Shown here piece by piece: positions 8,898 to 18,434 of a stretch of 64,000 nucleotides of DNA (the first letter of the stretch is position 1; each line of letters starts with the position of its first letter). Position numbers and translations under genes: made by a program. Origin of the DNA: CAWBOV01 sp963790525 (lineage in GTDB: Bacteria; Actinomycetota; Actinomycetes; Mycobacteriales; Jatrophihabitantaceae); the NCBI GenBank assembly GCA_963790525.1, contig CAWBOV010000004.1:248001-312000 (forward strand), given 5' to 3'. Below the pieces are notes generated by a model, which was given only the letters and a program-made list of their open reading frames with translations, did no database searches and was not told the origin of the DNA.

Positions 8898-9770
8898 GTG
8901 TCCAACCCCATGTATCCGCCGCCGCCACCGCCGCCTCCGGCCAAGCCCAGCGGGCCGGCCGCGAAGGCGCCCGCACTGGGTTACCTGGCTGTCGCCGGCG
9001 GCGTGCTCGGCGTGCTCGGACTCGTGCTGCCCTGGTACGTACCCCAGTTCAGCCACAGCATCGACGGCCAGCAGATCTCGAAGATCAGCTATCACGCCTG
9101 GAGCGGCTACTTCGTCTTGGTCGCCGCGCCCATCCTGCTGATCCTCGCGGGGACGCTGTGGTTGCAGTCGCTCCTGGGACGTACGAACTCCCGCTTCGCC
9201 GCCGCGGACAACCCGCTGAAGGTCCTCGGCAAGCAGTCGGTCATCTACGGAGCGATCGCGCTCGTGCTGGCGCTGCTGTCCTTCGTGGTCATGAAGAACC
9301 ACTACAAGGACTGGGACCAGGCGGCTTCCTTCGCCAAGTCCAACGGTGCCACGCTCGACAAGAACCCCCAGATCGGCCTGTACCTGGTGATCCTCGGCGC
9401 CCTGCTGGTCATCGCGGCCGGCGTGATCGGACTGCGCAGCGCGGCGCCCGTATCTGCCGCGACGCCGCCGTTCTACCCCGGCCCGGGGGCTCCCGGCGCG
9501 ATCCCGCCCGTGGACCCGGCGGCGCAGTACGCACCGCAGGATCACCCGACGCAGTACCCGCCGCAGAACTACGCACCTCAGAACTACGCACCGCAGGACT
9601 ACGCACCTCAGGACTACCCGACACAGGGCACCCCTCCGGCCGGCTATCCGCCGGCGGGTCCTCCCGCCCAGCCGTACCCGGGCGAGCAGTACCCGCCCGC
9701 CCCGCCGCCTGCCGACGGTGGCTACCAGGCCCCGCCCGCCGGTGGGTACCAGCCACCGCCCGCCCCCTAG
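8898..9770 (+). CDS. Four-TM protein with proline-rich N- and C-termini
   Basis: About 290 residues. I prefer the GTG at 8898, which has AAGGGA 5-10 nt upstream, over the ATG at 8883. A poly-proline N-terminus (about 5-20) is followed by hydrophobic segments near residues 28-46, 70-90, 115-132 and 160-180. A ~95-residue tail of Tyr-Ala-Pro-Gln repeats comes from a 15-bp DNA repeat. Architecture is like the proteins at 2015 and 3030. No catalytic motif; function unknown. Confidence 0.78.
   Translation: MSNPMYPPPPPPPPAKPSGPAAKAPALGYLAVAGGVLGVLGLVLPWYVPQFSHSIDGQQISKISYHAWSGYFVLVAAPILLILAGTLWLQSLLGRTNSRFAAADNPLKVLGKQSVIYGAIALVLALLSFVVMKNHYKDWDQAASFAKSNGATLDKNPQIGLYLVILGALLVIAAGVIGLRSAAPVSAATPPFYPGPGAPGAIPPVDPAAQYAPQDHPTQYPPQNYAPQNYAPQDYAPQDYPTQGTPPAGYPPAGPPAQPYPGEQYPPAPPPADGGYQAPPAGGYQPPPAP
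9564..9623 (+). repeat. 15-bp tandem repeat encoding the YAPQ tail
   Basis: Four units at 9564, 9579, 9594 and 9609, diverging slightly, encoding Gln-(Asn/Asp)-Tyr-Ala-Pro. Confidence 0.8.
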
Positions 9771-9843
9771 ATCGCCCGATCACCGGCCCGACCCGCACGC
9801 CCGGGGTCGGGCCGGCGCCGTTCTGCTGGCAGGATGGGCGCTT

Positions 9844-10698
9844 GTGACGGCGACCATTCTCGACGGCAAGGCCACCCTGGCGACCATCAAGGGCGAACTC
9901 CGCGCCCGTATCGAAGTCCTGCGCGAGCGGGGGATCGTCCCCGGTCTCGGCACCTTCCTGGTCGGTGACGACCCGGCCAGCCGGTGGTACGTGAACGCCA
10001 AGCACAAGGACTGCGCCGAGATCGGCATCCACAGCATCCAGCGCGAGCTCCCCTCCGGCGCCACCCAGGCCGAGGCGGAAGCCGTCGTGGACGAACTCAA
10101 CGCCGACCCCGCATGCACCGCGTTCCTCGTCCAGCAGCCGACGGGGCTCGACGAGTTCGGGATCCTGGCCCGGGTGCTGCCGGAGAAGGACGTCGACGGC
10201 CTCAACCCGACCAACCTCGGCTGGCTCGTCCTCGGCCGCCCGGCTCCGCTGCCGTGCACCCCCACCGGCATCGTCGAGTTGCTGCGCCGCTACGACGTGC
10301 CGATCGCCGGCGCGGATGTCGTCGTCATCGGCCGGGGAATCACCGTGGGGCGCCCGCTCGGGCTGCTGCTCAGCCGCCGGAGCGAGAACGCCACGGTCAC
10401 CCTGTGCCACACGGGCACGCGCAACCTCGCCGACCACGTCCGCCGCGCCGACATCGTCGTGGCAGCGGCCGGTGCGCCGGGACTGGTCACCGCCGACATG
10501 GTCAAGCCGGGTGCCGCGGTCCTCGACGTGGGCGTCAGCCGGGTCGACGGCAAGATCGCCGGCGATGTCGCGCGTGAGGTCGCCGAGGTGGCCGGGTTCG
10601 TGGCACCGAACCCGGGCGGCGTCGGGCCGATGACGCGCGCGATGCTCCTGACGAACGTCGTCGAAGCGGCCGAGCGGATCGCCGCGAGCGCGGCCTGA
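9844..10698 (+). CDS. folD: Methylenetetrahydrofolate dehydrogenase / cyclohydrolase
   Basis: 284 residues. It interconverts 5,10-methylene-THF and 10-formyl-THF using NADP, supplying the formyl donor for PurN and PurH. Seen: the catalytic Tyr-x3-Lys (YVNAK, about residues 48-52), the substrate loop PLPCTPTG, and the dinucleotide-binding GRGITVGRPLG. The GTG at 9844 fits the family N-terminus (TATILDGKATL). The DUF3017 gene follows after 8 nt, the standard actinobacterial arrangement. Confidence 0.96.
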   Translation: MTATILDGKATLATIKGELRARIEVLRERGIVPGLGTFLVGDDPASRWYVNAKHKDCAEIGIHSIQRELPSGATQAEAEAVVDELNADPACTAFLVQQPTGLDEFGILARVLPEKDVDGLNPTNLGWLVLGRPAPLPCTPTGIVELLRRYDVPIAGADVVVIGRGITVGRPLGLLLSRRSENATVTLCHTGTRNLADHVRRADIVVAAAGAPGLVTADMVKPGAAVLDVGVSRVDGKIAGDVAREVAEVAGFVAPNPGGVGPMTRAMLLTNVVEAAERIAASAA

Positions 10699-10706
10699 GC
10701 AACGCC

Positions 10707-10991
10707 ATGGCCGCCGAGTTCCGCACGCGCGACCTGCACAACCTGCCGTTCGTGACGGTGCTCGTGATCGCTGTGTGCGGTCTGGTCTACGGCCCGATCC
10801 GCTCCGAGCACTGGTTGCGGGGCGTCGGGGTGATCGCCGTCGCGATGTTCCTGGCCGCGGCGTTCCGTGCCGTGCTCTCCGACTCCCAGGCGGGCATGCT
10901 CCGCGTGCGCCGGCGCACGTTCGATGCGTTCTGCTACATGCTGCTCGGTGTGGGGATCCTGGTCATCGGCTTCGCGCTGCCTCCTCGCTGA
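10707..10991 (+). CDS. DUF3017 small membrane protein
   Basis: 94 residues with three hydrophobic segments (about 14-30, 37-53, 75-92) and a conserved polar middle (DSQAGMLRVRRR). DUF3017 proteins sit directly after folD in many actinomycetes; role unknown. The ATG is 8 nt from the folD stop, so they are co-transcribed. Confidence 0.88.
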   Translation: MAAEFRTRDLHNLPFVTVLVIAVCGLVYGPIRSEHWLRGVGVIAVAMFLAAAFRAVLSDSQAGMLRVRRRTFDAFCYMLLGVGILVIGFALPPR

Positions 10992-11002
10992 GGTCGGCGA
11001 CG

Positions 11003-11566
11003 GTGCCCTACCCGCTCATCACGGAGCGCCTGATCGTCGAGCCCCTCGCGGCGCCCGACGTCGAGGCGTTCACCGCGTACCGCCGCGATCCCCGCGTCGC
11101 GCGCTGGCAGTCGTGGGAGACCACGTACAGCGTCGCCGATGCGCGTCGTCTCGTCGCGGACCAGCCCGCGACGGACCTGCCGGGGCCCGGCGGGTGGATC
11201 CAGCTCGCGGTACGCGACCGCGGGCGCACCGTGCTGCACGGTGATGTCGCCATCCACTCCCTCGCGGGTCAACTCGACGGATACGAACTCGGTGTCACGC
11301 TCGCTCCTCCGTCCCAGAGGCAGGGGATCGGGACCGAGGCGGTCGCCGCGGTACTCGGTCTGCTCTTCGAGCAGGCCGGCGCGTACCGCGTAATCGCCTT
11401 CTGCGACACGCGCAACGAGCCGGTCGCGCGGCTGCTGCGCCGGGTCGGGATGCGGCGCGAGGCCCGGGAGCGCGAGGCCGTGTTCCTGAAGGGCGAGTGG
11501 ACGTCGGTGGACGGGTACGTCCTGCCGGCGAGCGAGTACCGTCCGGACGGCCGCGCGCCCGTGTGA
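11003..11566 (+). CDS. GNAT-family N-acetyltransferase (RimJ/RimL-like)
   Basis: 187 residues from GTG. The opening strand LITERLIVEPLAAPDVEAF and the acetyl-CoA pyrophosphate-binding RQGIGTEA (about 108-116) are typical of the RimJ/RimL branch, which acetylates N-termini or small amines. NEPVARLLRRVGMRRE is the family C-terminal motif. It begins 11 nt after DUF3017, so probably the last gene of the folD transcript. Substrate unknown. Confidence 0.9.
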   Translation: MPYPLITERLIVEPLAAPDVEAFTAYRRDPRVARWQSWETTYSVADARRLVADQPATDLPGPGGWIQLAVRDRGRTVLHGDVAIHSLAGQLDGYELGVTLAPPSQRQGIGTEAVAAVLGLLFEQAGAYRVIAFCDTRNEPVARLLRRVGMRREAREREAVFLKGEWTSVDGYVLPASEYRPDGRAPV

Positions 11567-11593
11567 TCTGCGTATCCGCGACGGACGGCGCCC

Positions 11594-11621
11594 TTGCCTG
11601 CAGGGCTGCGTTTGCTAGCGT
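11594..11621 (+). promoter_or_regulatory. Candidate promoter of mdh
   Basis: TTGCCT (11594-11599) and TAGCGT (11616-11621), 16 bp apart, 57 nt upstream of the mdh start in an otherwise short spacer. Confidence 0.5.
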
Positions 11622-11678
11622 CGAGGCACGTCGCGGGCCCGCACTGTCGCCGCCCGCACCCGTTCTGAGGAGTTCGTC

Positions 11679-12671
<993 letters not shown>

Positions 12672-12818
12672 GCGGCTGCGGCATCCGGCTTTCTCGCGCC
12701 GGGGCCCGAGGTGCGTGGGCTGCAGCCGGACGCGGGTCAACCTCGTTCCATACAGACAAACGCGGTTCGCCGATGTTTCACGGCGGACGACGATCGGAAC
12801 AGTTCGACGGAGCCTCGT

Positions 12819-13274
12819 TCAGGGAGGCAGGATCCCGAAGGTTTCGGCTGATGTCGGATTCGACGAAGACAGTGCTACGAGGTAGCCCGGAACCTCGACA
12901 GTCATTGCGTGGTACGGCCTCAGAACATCGAGGCAGTGTGCTGCGTAGAGATGGCCGTCCATGACGAGGGGAATGTCAGTCCACGTACGCATCTGTGCAT
13001 CGAGAATGTCCTGGATGGAATCGAAGACCTCGGTCGCAATCAATCGTGTGGCCTCGGCCATGTCGGGCGCGATGAAGGAGAGGCCGTCCACGGACCCGAT
13101 TCGGGTACGCGTGACGGTGAACACGGCCACGCGGTCTGTCCGGATGATGCTTCGGTAGTGTCGAGATCGCCACCAGATTCGGTGGCGAAAGGACTCGCCC
13201 AGGCGCGCTTCTCCGACCTCAGGCGGACACCACCGGGATCGCCAGTCGGGTGTGAATATTCCGTACACGCTCAC
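12819..13274 (-). CDS. Hypothetical protein, lower-GC, coupled to the LiaF-like gene
   Basis: 151 residues. The GTG start overlaps the TGA of the upstream LiaF-like gene (GTGA), which argues for real translation despite no recognised domain. The sequence is mixed polar/hydrophobic with no signal peptide or membrane segment; Arg, Trp and His are frequent near the N-terminus. Third positions contain clearly more A and T than neighbouring genes, suggesting recent acquisition. Function unknown. Confidence 0.6.
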   Translation of the reverse strand: MSVYGIFTPDWRSRWCPPEVGEARLGESFRHRIWWRSRHYRSIIRTDRVAVFTVTRTRIGSVDGLSFIAPDMAEATRLIATEVFDSIQDILDAQMRTWTDIPLVMDGHLYAAHCLDVLRPYHAMTVEVPGYLVALSSSNPTSAETFGILPP

Positions 13275-13696
13275 CGATCTGCCGGCTCACCCTCCTGAGC
13301 GCCCGAGGTTGTGCGTCGCGCTGCGCGGCGCACCCTCACGTCGCCCACGGCGGTCACCAGTAGCACGTCGATGCGTCGTGTCGGCGTCACCGGCGCAGGC
13401 AGCTCCGTCGTCGTGTCACCCACAACGGCGTGAACGCGCACGATGACCTCGGTCGCGTCGTCGACGATCAGCTCGAGGTCGCCGCACGCGACGGTGAGCC
13501 GCGTCTGCTGGGCCAGGTCCGCCTCGCGCAGGTCCAGGCCGACATCGCCGAACAGGGTCAGATAGCGCACGCGCCGAGGCACCAGCCATCGACCGCTCTG
13601 CTCGACATCGCCGAACAGTCGCGGCCACCACCCACGGGCACGTCGCGCGGGTGGGGACGGCTCGGGGAGAGGCGGTGCCGGTGAGGTGCCTGTCAT
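13271..13696 (-). CDS. LiaF-like C-terminal domain protein
   Basis: 141 residues. I chose the ATG at 13696 because AAGGAGA sits 6 nt upstream; an in-frame extension to 13774 lacks such a site. After a Pro/Arg-rich N-terminus the motif YLTLFGDVGLDLREADL (about 48-64) and later LLVTAVGDVRV match the beta-helical C-terminal domain of LiaF/DUF1707-associated proteins, which in Firmicutes senses cell-envelope stress. No membrane helices are present, so it is the soluble domain alone. It overlaps and is probably co-translated with the 12819 gene. Role here is inference. Confidence 0.62.
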   Translation of the reverse strand: MTGTSPAPPLPEPSPPARRARGWWPRLFGDVEQSGRWLVPRRVRYLTLFGDVGLDLREADLAQQTRLTVACGDLELIVDDATEVIVRVHAVVGDTTTELPAPVTPTRRIDVLLVTAVGDVRVRRAARRTTSGAQEGEPADR

Positions 13697-13795
13697 CGGA
13701 TCTCCTTCGGTGCCGATTGCCGGGCTCAAGGATCCGGTTTTCGGGTCATATGGACCGTAAGGCCTGTTCCGCACGTCGGCGGCCTCTGCTAGCGT

Positions 13796-13811
13796 ATGTC
13801 TTGTCAGACAT
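13796..13811. promoter_or_regulatory. Inverted repeat before the ABC-exporter operon
   Basis: ATGTCT-TGTC-AGACAT, a perfect 6+4+6 repeat just after a TAGCGT -10-like sequence (13790-13795) and 12 nt before the micro-ORF start. Position suits repressor control of the exporter; no cognate regulator is adjacent. Confidence 0.4.
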
Positions 13812-13822
13812 TCGACGAGGAT

Positions 13823-13972
13823 ATGCCAGCCGACCCGGTGAATGGACCAATGACCGCTCAGCTCGACTCTTCTGCTGTCTCCACGGTGGCTGAGAGCTGG
13901 TTCCTGTCCGACTTCGTCGAGGACCAGTGCCGTCTCGGGCGCCGGGCTCAGCGCTACCTTCCGGCCACATGA
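13823..13972 (+). CDS. 49-residue micro-ORF coupled to the ABC exporter
   Basis: Starts at ATG 13823 (ATG 13850 is an alternative giving 40 residues) and ends in a TGA overlapping the ATG of the ATPase gene (ATGA at 13969-13972). The peptide has an acidic/aromatic centre (WFLSDFVEDQC) and an Arg-rich end, with no known domain. It could be a coupling leader peptide or a small partner of the exporter. The overlap is the main evidence. Confidence 0.4.
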   Translation: MPADPVNGPMTAQLDSSAVSTVAESWFLSDFVEDQCRLGRRAQRYLPAT

Positions 13973-14910
13973 CGCAGGCGATCGAGGTCATCGGACTGCG
14001 CAAGGGATTCGGCGAGGTGCAGGCTCTGACCGGCCTCGACCTGACTGCCCCCTCAGGGTCCATCCAGGCGATGCTGGGGCCGAACGGAGCCGGCAAGACG
14101 ACGGCGGTGCGGGTCCTGGCCACGCTTGCCCGACCGGACAGCGGAATCGCCCGGGTATGCGGATTCGACACCGTAATGGACGCCGGGCGAGTGCGTGGGG
14201 TGATCGGACTGACGGGGCAGTTCGCGTCCGTCGACGAGGATCTGACCGGCACCGAGAACCTCGTGATGATCGGCCGGCTCATGGCGCTGGGGCGTACGGC
14301 CGCGCGCCGGCGCAGTGCTGAGCTTCTCGACCTGTTCGGGCTCACCGACGCTGCGAGCCGAAAGGTGTCGACGTACTCGGGTGGAATGCGGCGGCGGCTG
14401 GACCTGGCGGCCAGTCTCGTCGCGGAGCCCGCGGTGGTGTTCCTCGACGAGCCGACCACCGGCCTGGATCCGGGCGCCCGCGAGGACATGTGGGCGGTGA
14501 TCCGCCGGCTCGTTGCGGGCGGGACGACGATCCTGCTCACCACCCAGTACCTGGAGGAGGCAGACACCCTGGCCGATCACATCGTCGTGCTGGATCACGG
14601 GAGCGTGATCGCTCGGGGGACACCGCCCGAGCTGAAACGCCTCGTCGGCGGGCAGATGCTGTCGATCAGGCCTGTCGATCCCGCCCGACTGCCCGACGTC
14701 GAGTCGATCCTCGCGAGGCTGTCCTCCGGTGGGGTGACCGCGCCCTGCCCCGGCGTCCTGCGCGTTGCGGTGTCCGACGACTCGGTCCTCACGGCAGCGG
14801 TCTCGCTGCTGCGCACAGCCGCAGTCGAGGTCTCCGAGCTGTCACTGCACCTGCCCAGCCTCGACGAGGTCTTCCTCACGCTGACCCGCGCAACACCGGG
14901 GGCGGCGTGA
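13969..14910 (+). CDS. DrrA-like ABC transporter ATP-binding protein
   Basis: 313 residues. Walker A GPNGAGKTT (about 38-46), the signature YSGGMRRRLDLA, Walker B VVFLDEPTTGLDP and a switch-region Gln (TTQYLEEAD) are all present, followed by the ~90-residue C-terminal extension of daunorubicin-resistance (DrrA) ATPases. It powers the membrane protein encoded immediately downstream (overlap GTGA). The pair probably exports a drug, lipid or secondary metabolite; substrate unknown. Start chosen at the ATG overlapping the micro-ORF stop. Confidence 0.93.
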   Translation: MTQAIEVIGLRKGFGEVQALTGLDLTAPSGSIQAMLGPNGAGKTTAVRVLATLARPDSGIARVCGFDTVMDAGRVRGVIGLTGQFASVDEDLTGTENLVMIGRLMALGRTAARRRSAELLDLFGLTDAASRKVSTYSGGMRRRLDLAASLVAEPAVVFLDEPTTGLDPGAREDMWAVIRRLVAGGTTILLTTQYLEEADTLADHIVVLDHGSVIARGTPPELKRLVGGQMLSIRPVDPARLPDVESILARLSSGGVTAPCPGVLRVAVSDDSVLTAAVSLLRTAAVEVSELSLHLPSLDEVFLTLTRATPGAA

Positions 14911-15674
14911 GCGCGAACGCCGCCACGTTCGTCCGGCACACCGCGATCCTCAGCCGTCGTGGCGTCGTCAAGACCCTGCGGACGCCCGAGTCGCTGATGG
15001 ACGTCGTGTTGCAGCCGGTGATGCTGCTGGTCCTCTTCGTCTACCTCTTCGGCGGCGCGGTGACCGGATCGACGCACGCCTACCTGCAGTACCTGGTGCC
15101 GGGGATCATGGTGCAGACGACCGTGATCGCCACGTCCACCGTCGGCGTCAACCTGAACATCGACATCTCCCGCGGCATCTTCGACCGCTTCCGCTCGATG
15201 CCCATCGCTCGGCTCGCGCCGCTCAGCGGGGCAGTCGTCGCCGAGACCGTGCGGTACGCGCTGGCCGCTGTGATCACCGTCGGCACCGGCGTCGCCCTCG
15301 GGTTCCGGGTGCACACGTCGCCACCGGCAGCGGTGGTGGGGGTGGCACTGCTGATCGCCTTCGCTCTCTGCCTGTGTTGGATCTCGGTCACCATCGGCTT
15401 GACCGCCCGAACGGCGAGCGCCACCCAGGGGATCCAGCTCGTCGCGTTCCTTCCTCTCACCTTCGCCAGCAGCGTGTTCGTCCCGGTCGACACGTTGCCC
15501 GGGTGGCTCCGCGTGATCGTGCGGGCCAACCCGATCACGCAGTTGACCGACGCCTGTCGTGGGCTGCTGGTCGAGGGTGCCGTCCGCGCACCGCTGGCAT
15601 GGACGCTCGCGTGGATGGTCGCCCTGCTCGCGTTGTTCGTGCCGTTGTCCCTGTGGGCCTACCGCCGCACGTAG
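14907..15674 (+). CDS. ABC-2 type (DrrB-like) exporter membrane protein
   Basis: 255 residues with six hydrophobic segments between about residues 25 and 250. The family motifs SRGIFDRFRSMPIAR (about 88-102) and ANPITQLTDACRGLL are those of ABC-2 permeases paired with DrrA ATPases. GTG overlaps the ATPase stop. It forms the membrane channel of the exporter. The convergent LacI gene ends 12 nt downstream. Confidence 0.92.
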   Translation: MSANAATFVRHTAILSRRGVVKTLRTPESLMDVVLQPVMLLVLFVYLFGGAVTGSTHAYLQYLVPGIMVQTTVIATSTVGVNLNIDISRGIFDRFRSMPIARLAPLSGAVVAETVRYALAAVITVGTGVALGFRVHTSPPAAVVGVALLIAFALCLCWISVTIGLTARTASATQGIQLVAFLPLTFASSVFVPVDTLPGWLRVIVRANPITQLTDACRGLLVEGAVRAPLAWTLAWMVALLALFVPLSLWAYRRT

Positions 15675-15685
15675 AGGTCTCGACG

Positions 15686-16690
15686 CTAGCGGGCGACGTG
15701 GTGTGTCGTGCTGTCGCGGATCTGCAGGGTCACCGGGAGATCCCAGATGGTTCCGGGCTGCTCCTTGCCCGAGAGCAGGTCGACGAGCAGGCGGGTGGCT
15801 TGGCGCCCCATCTCCCGGGGGTTGAGGTCCACGGCCGTGAGGTGCACGGTCGCTCCGCTCAACTGCGGACTGTCGGTGTAGGACGCGATCATCACGTCCT
15901 CCGGCACGGAGCGCCCGGACTGCTGGACGACGCTCAGCGCAGTGGCAGCCGCACCGTCCGGGACGGTGACGATCGCGTCGGGCACGCCGTGGTCGAACAG
16001 GTCCCGCACCGCGCGCGTGATGTCCTCGGGGCTGCTGGCGAACGGGACCTCGCGGATCAGCTCGGCCGCATCCGTGTCGCGGCACCAGGCGCGGTAGGCC
16101 ATCCGGAGGTCCAGGGCGAAGGACGTGTCGTCCTTCGGGCACAGCAGCGCGACGGTGCGCGCCCCCTGATCACCGAGGTGGTCGAGCAGCGCGCGCATGG
16201 CGCTGCGGTGGTCGGAGGCGACCATGCCGTCGTGGACGGCGCCGGGGGTGAGGTCGCGTTCGCACGTCACGACGGGCACACCGGCGGTGGCGAGCAGGGC
16301 CAGGGTGGGGTCGTCCAACGCCGGGTCGGCGACGATGGCCCCGTCGACGTGCCGCATGGTCGCGGAGTCCGCCCGGCTGGCCGGGATGAGCGTCAGCGGG
16401 AAGTCGTGGGCGAGCGCCTCCTCGGCCGCGCCGAGTGCCAGGTCCATGTAGTACTGCATGGCGAACGTCCGCTGCGGGAAGCACAGCGCCAGCACACCGG
16501 TGCGCCCCAGGCGCAGGTTCTGCGCGCCGGGATTGGCCACGTAGCCGAGCTGCTCGGCCACCCCGACCACCCGCAGCCGCGTCTGCTCCGACAGCCGCCC
16601 GTGCCCGCGCAGGGAGTCCGACACGGTGGTCGTCGAGACGCCTGCCGCTCTGGCCACGTCCCTGATGGTGACTCGCCGATGATCGCTCAT
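15686..16690 (-). CDS. LacI-family transcriptional regulator
   Basis: 334 residues. N-terminal HTH and hinge (VTIRDVARAAGVSTTTVSDSLRGHGRLS, first part residues 7-26) then a periplasmic-binding-like ligand domain. It is divergent from the amidohydrolase gene with only 22 bp between the starts, so it probably represses that gene and itself. I find no convincing palindrome in the 22-bp gap; the operator may lie inside a coding end. Confidence 0.92.
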   Translation of the reverse strand: MSDHRRVTIRDVARAAGVSTTTVSDSLRGHGRLSEQTRLRVVGVAEQLGYVANPGAQNLRLGRTGVLALCFPQRTFAMQYYMDLALGAAEEALAHDFPLTLIPASRADSATMRHVDGAIVADPALDDPTLALLATAGVPVVTCERDLTPGAVHDGMVASDHRSAMRALLDHLGDQGARTVALLCPKDDTSFALDLRMAYRAWCRDTDAAELIREVPFASSPEDITRAVRDLFDHGVPDAIVTVPDGAAATALSVVQQSGRSVPEDVMIASYTDSPQLSGATVHLTAVDLNPREMGRQATRLLVDLLSGKEQPGTIWDLPVTLQIRDSTTHHVAR

Positions 16691-16712
16691 TTGGAGGACA
16701 GGTTACCGTCGA

Positions 16713-18344
16713 GTGATGGTGGAACACGCCCACACGGCCGTCGTCAACGCGCCTGTCTACACCGTCGACGCCGCACGCAGCTGGAGCGATGCCGTCGCCG
16801 CCCGGGACGGGCTGATCGTCGCGGTCGGCGCCGCTCACGTCCTCGACGTGATCGGCCCGTCGACCCGCATCCTCGACGCTCGTGGCGGCCTGGTGCTGCC
16901 GGGGTTCCAGGACGCGCACGTCCATCCGCCGGTCGCCGGGCGCAACCGCCGTCACGTCGAACTCAACGACCTCGTCGGGCGCGCGGCCTATCTGGACCAC
17001 CTCGCTGCGTACGGCGAAGCCCATCCGGACGAACCGTGGATCATCGGCGGCGGCTGGGCGATGGAGTACTTCCCCGGTGGCTCGCCCCGCAAGGAGGACC
17101 TCGACGCGGTGTTCGGCGCGCGTCCGGTGTTCCTGTTCAACCGCGACGTGCACGGCGCCTGGGTCAACAGCGCGGCGCTGGCCCTCGGCGGCATCGACGC
17201 CACCACGCCGGATCCACCGGACGGGCGCATCGAACGGGACCCGGTGTCGGGCGAGCCGTCGGGCACCCTGCACGAGGGCGCCGCCTACTCCTTCGACGCC
17301 CGCGTCGTCCCGTCCCCGACCGTGGCGGACTGGTCGGCATCCATCGTCACCGCCCAGCGGCACCTGCACTCGCTCGGCATCACGGGGTGGCAGGACGCGT
17401 GGGTCACGCCCGACACCCTGGCCGCCTACCGATCGCTGGCCTCGTCGGCTGCCCTGACCGCCCGGGTGGTCGGGGCGCTGTGGTGGGACCGGCACCGCGG
17501 GCTCGAGCAGATCACCGACCTGCAGACGCAGCGGGAGCTCGCCCACGGCGGATCGTTCCACCCCACCACCGTCAAGATCATGGTCGACGGAGTCCTGGAG
17601 AACCGGACGGGTGCCCTCCACGAGCCGTACTGCGACGGGTGCGGCGGCCACACCGACAACCGTGGCCTCACCTACGTCGATGCGGACCTGCTCAGCGCGG
17701 CGGTCACGGCGCTGGACGCTCTGGGGTTCCAGGTGCACATGCACGCGATCGGTGACCGCGCCGTCACGATCGCACTGGACGCGGTGGCCGCCGCGCGTGC
17801 GGCCAACGGGGCCGGCGACAACCGGCACCACATCGCCCACGTGCAGGTCGTGCGCCCGGCGGACGTGCCGCGATTCCGCGAGCTCGGAGTGATCGCCAAC
17901 CTGCAGGCCTACTGGGCCCAGAGCGAGCCGCAGATGGACGAGTTGACCATTCCGGTCCTGGGCCGCGACCGCGCCGACCTGCAGTACCCGTTCGGGGACT
18001 TCCTGCGCGCGGGGACCACGCTGGCGATGGGCAGCGACTGGGCGGTCACGACGGCGAACCCACTGGAGCAGATCGAGGTCGCCGTCACCCGGACCGATCC
18101 GGAGCACCGGGACAACGCGCCGTTCCTGCCCGAGCAGGCGCTGCCGTTGCCGGTGGCGGTCGCGGCGTTCACCGCCGGGTCCGCGCACGTCAACCACGAC
18201 GACGCCGGCGGGCGGATCGCGGTCGGGCAGCGTGCCGATCTGTGCGTGCTGGACCGCAACATCTTCGACCGGGCGGCCGGTCACATCAGTGACGCCGAGG
18301 TGCGGTGGACGATCGCGTCAGGAGCCGTCGTCCACGAGGCGTGA
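16713..18344 (+). CDS. YtcJ-like amidohydrolase
   Basis: About 543 residues (GTG 16713 or ATG 16716). Amidohydrolase-3 family: metal-binding DAHVHP (about 67-72), the central MHAIGDRAV, an HVQ segment, and the late SDWAVTTANPLEQI. Members hydrolyse N-acylated or cyclic amides, often of unknown substrate. Control by the divergent LacI regulator suggests a role in using a specific compound, perhaps related to the sugar operon downstream. Substrate cannot be inferred. Confidence 0.9.
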   Translation: MMVEHAHTAVVNAPVYTVDAARSWSDAVAARDGLIVAVGAAHVLDVIGPSTRILDARGGLVLPGFQDAHVHPPVAGRNRRHVELNDLVGRAAYLDHLAAYGEAHPDEPWIIGGGWAMEYFPGGSPRKEDLDAVFGARPVFLFNRDVHGAWVNSAALALGGIDATTPDPPDGRIERDPVSGEPSGTLHEGAAYSFDARVVPSPTVADWSASIVTAQRHLHSLGITGWQDAWVTPDTLAAYRSLASSAALTARVVGALWWDRHRGLEQITDLQTQRELAHGGSFHPTTVKIMVDGVLENRTGALHEPYCDGCGGHTDNRGLTYVDADLLSAAVTALDALGFQVHMHAIGDRAVTIALDAVAAARAANGAGDNRHHIAHVQVVRPADVPRFRELGVIANLQAYWAQSEPQMDELTIPVLGRDRADLQYPFGDFLRAGTTLAMGSDWAVTTANPLEQIEVAVTRTDPEHRDNAPFLPEQALPLPVAVAAFTAGSAHVNHDDAGGRIAVGQRADLCVLDRNIFDRAAGHISDAEVRWTIASGAVVHEA

Positions 18345-18422
18345 GCCAACGGGGGAGTCCGGGTCCCGACGCTCCCGCAGGTCCGATTGGTCACCAAATA
18401 AGGGTTTCGTGGGCCATTGGTT

Positions 18423-18431
18423 TGTGGACAA
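18423..18431 (-). other. DnaA-box match
   Basis: TGTGGACAA, the reverse complement of the actinobacterial DnaA box TTGTCCACA, directly upstream of the LacI promoter. One isolated box may be chance or a DnaA regulatory site. Confidence 0.3.
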
Positions 18432-18434
18432 CCA

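Noticed and set aside
15374..17755. 793-codon plus-strand frame
   Set aside because: Runs across the ends of three real genes on both strands; translation is low-complexity and domain-free.
16170..18284. 704-codon minus-strand frame
   Set aside because: Shadow of the amidohydrolase gene, caused by the absence of T/A-rich stops in GC-rich DNA.
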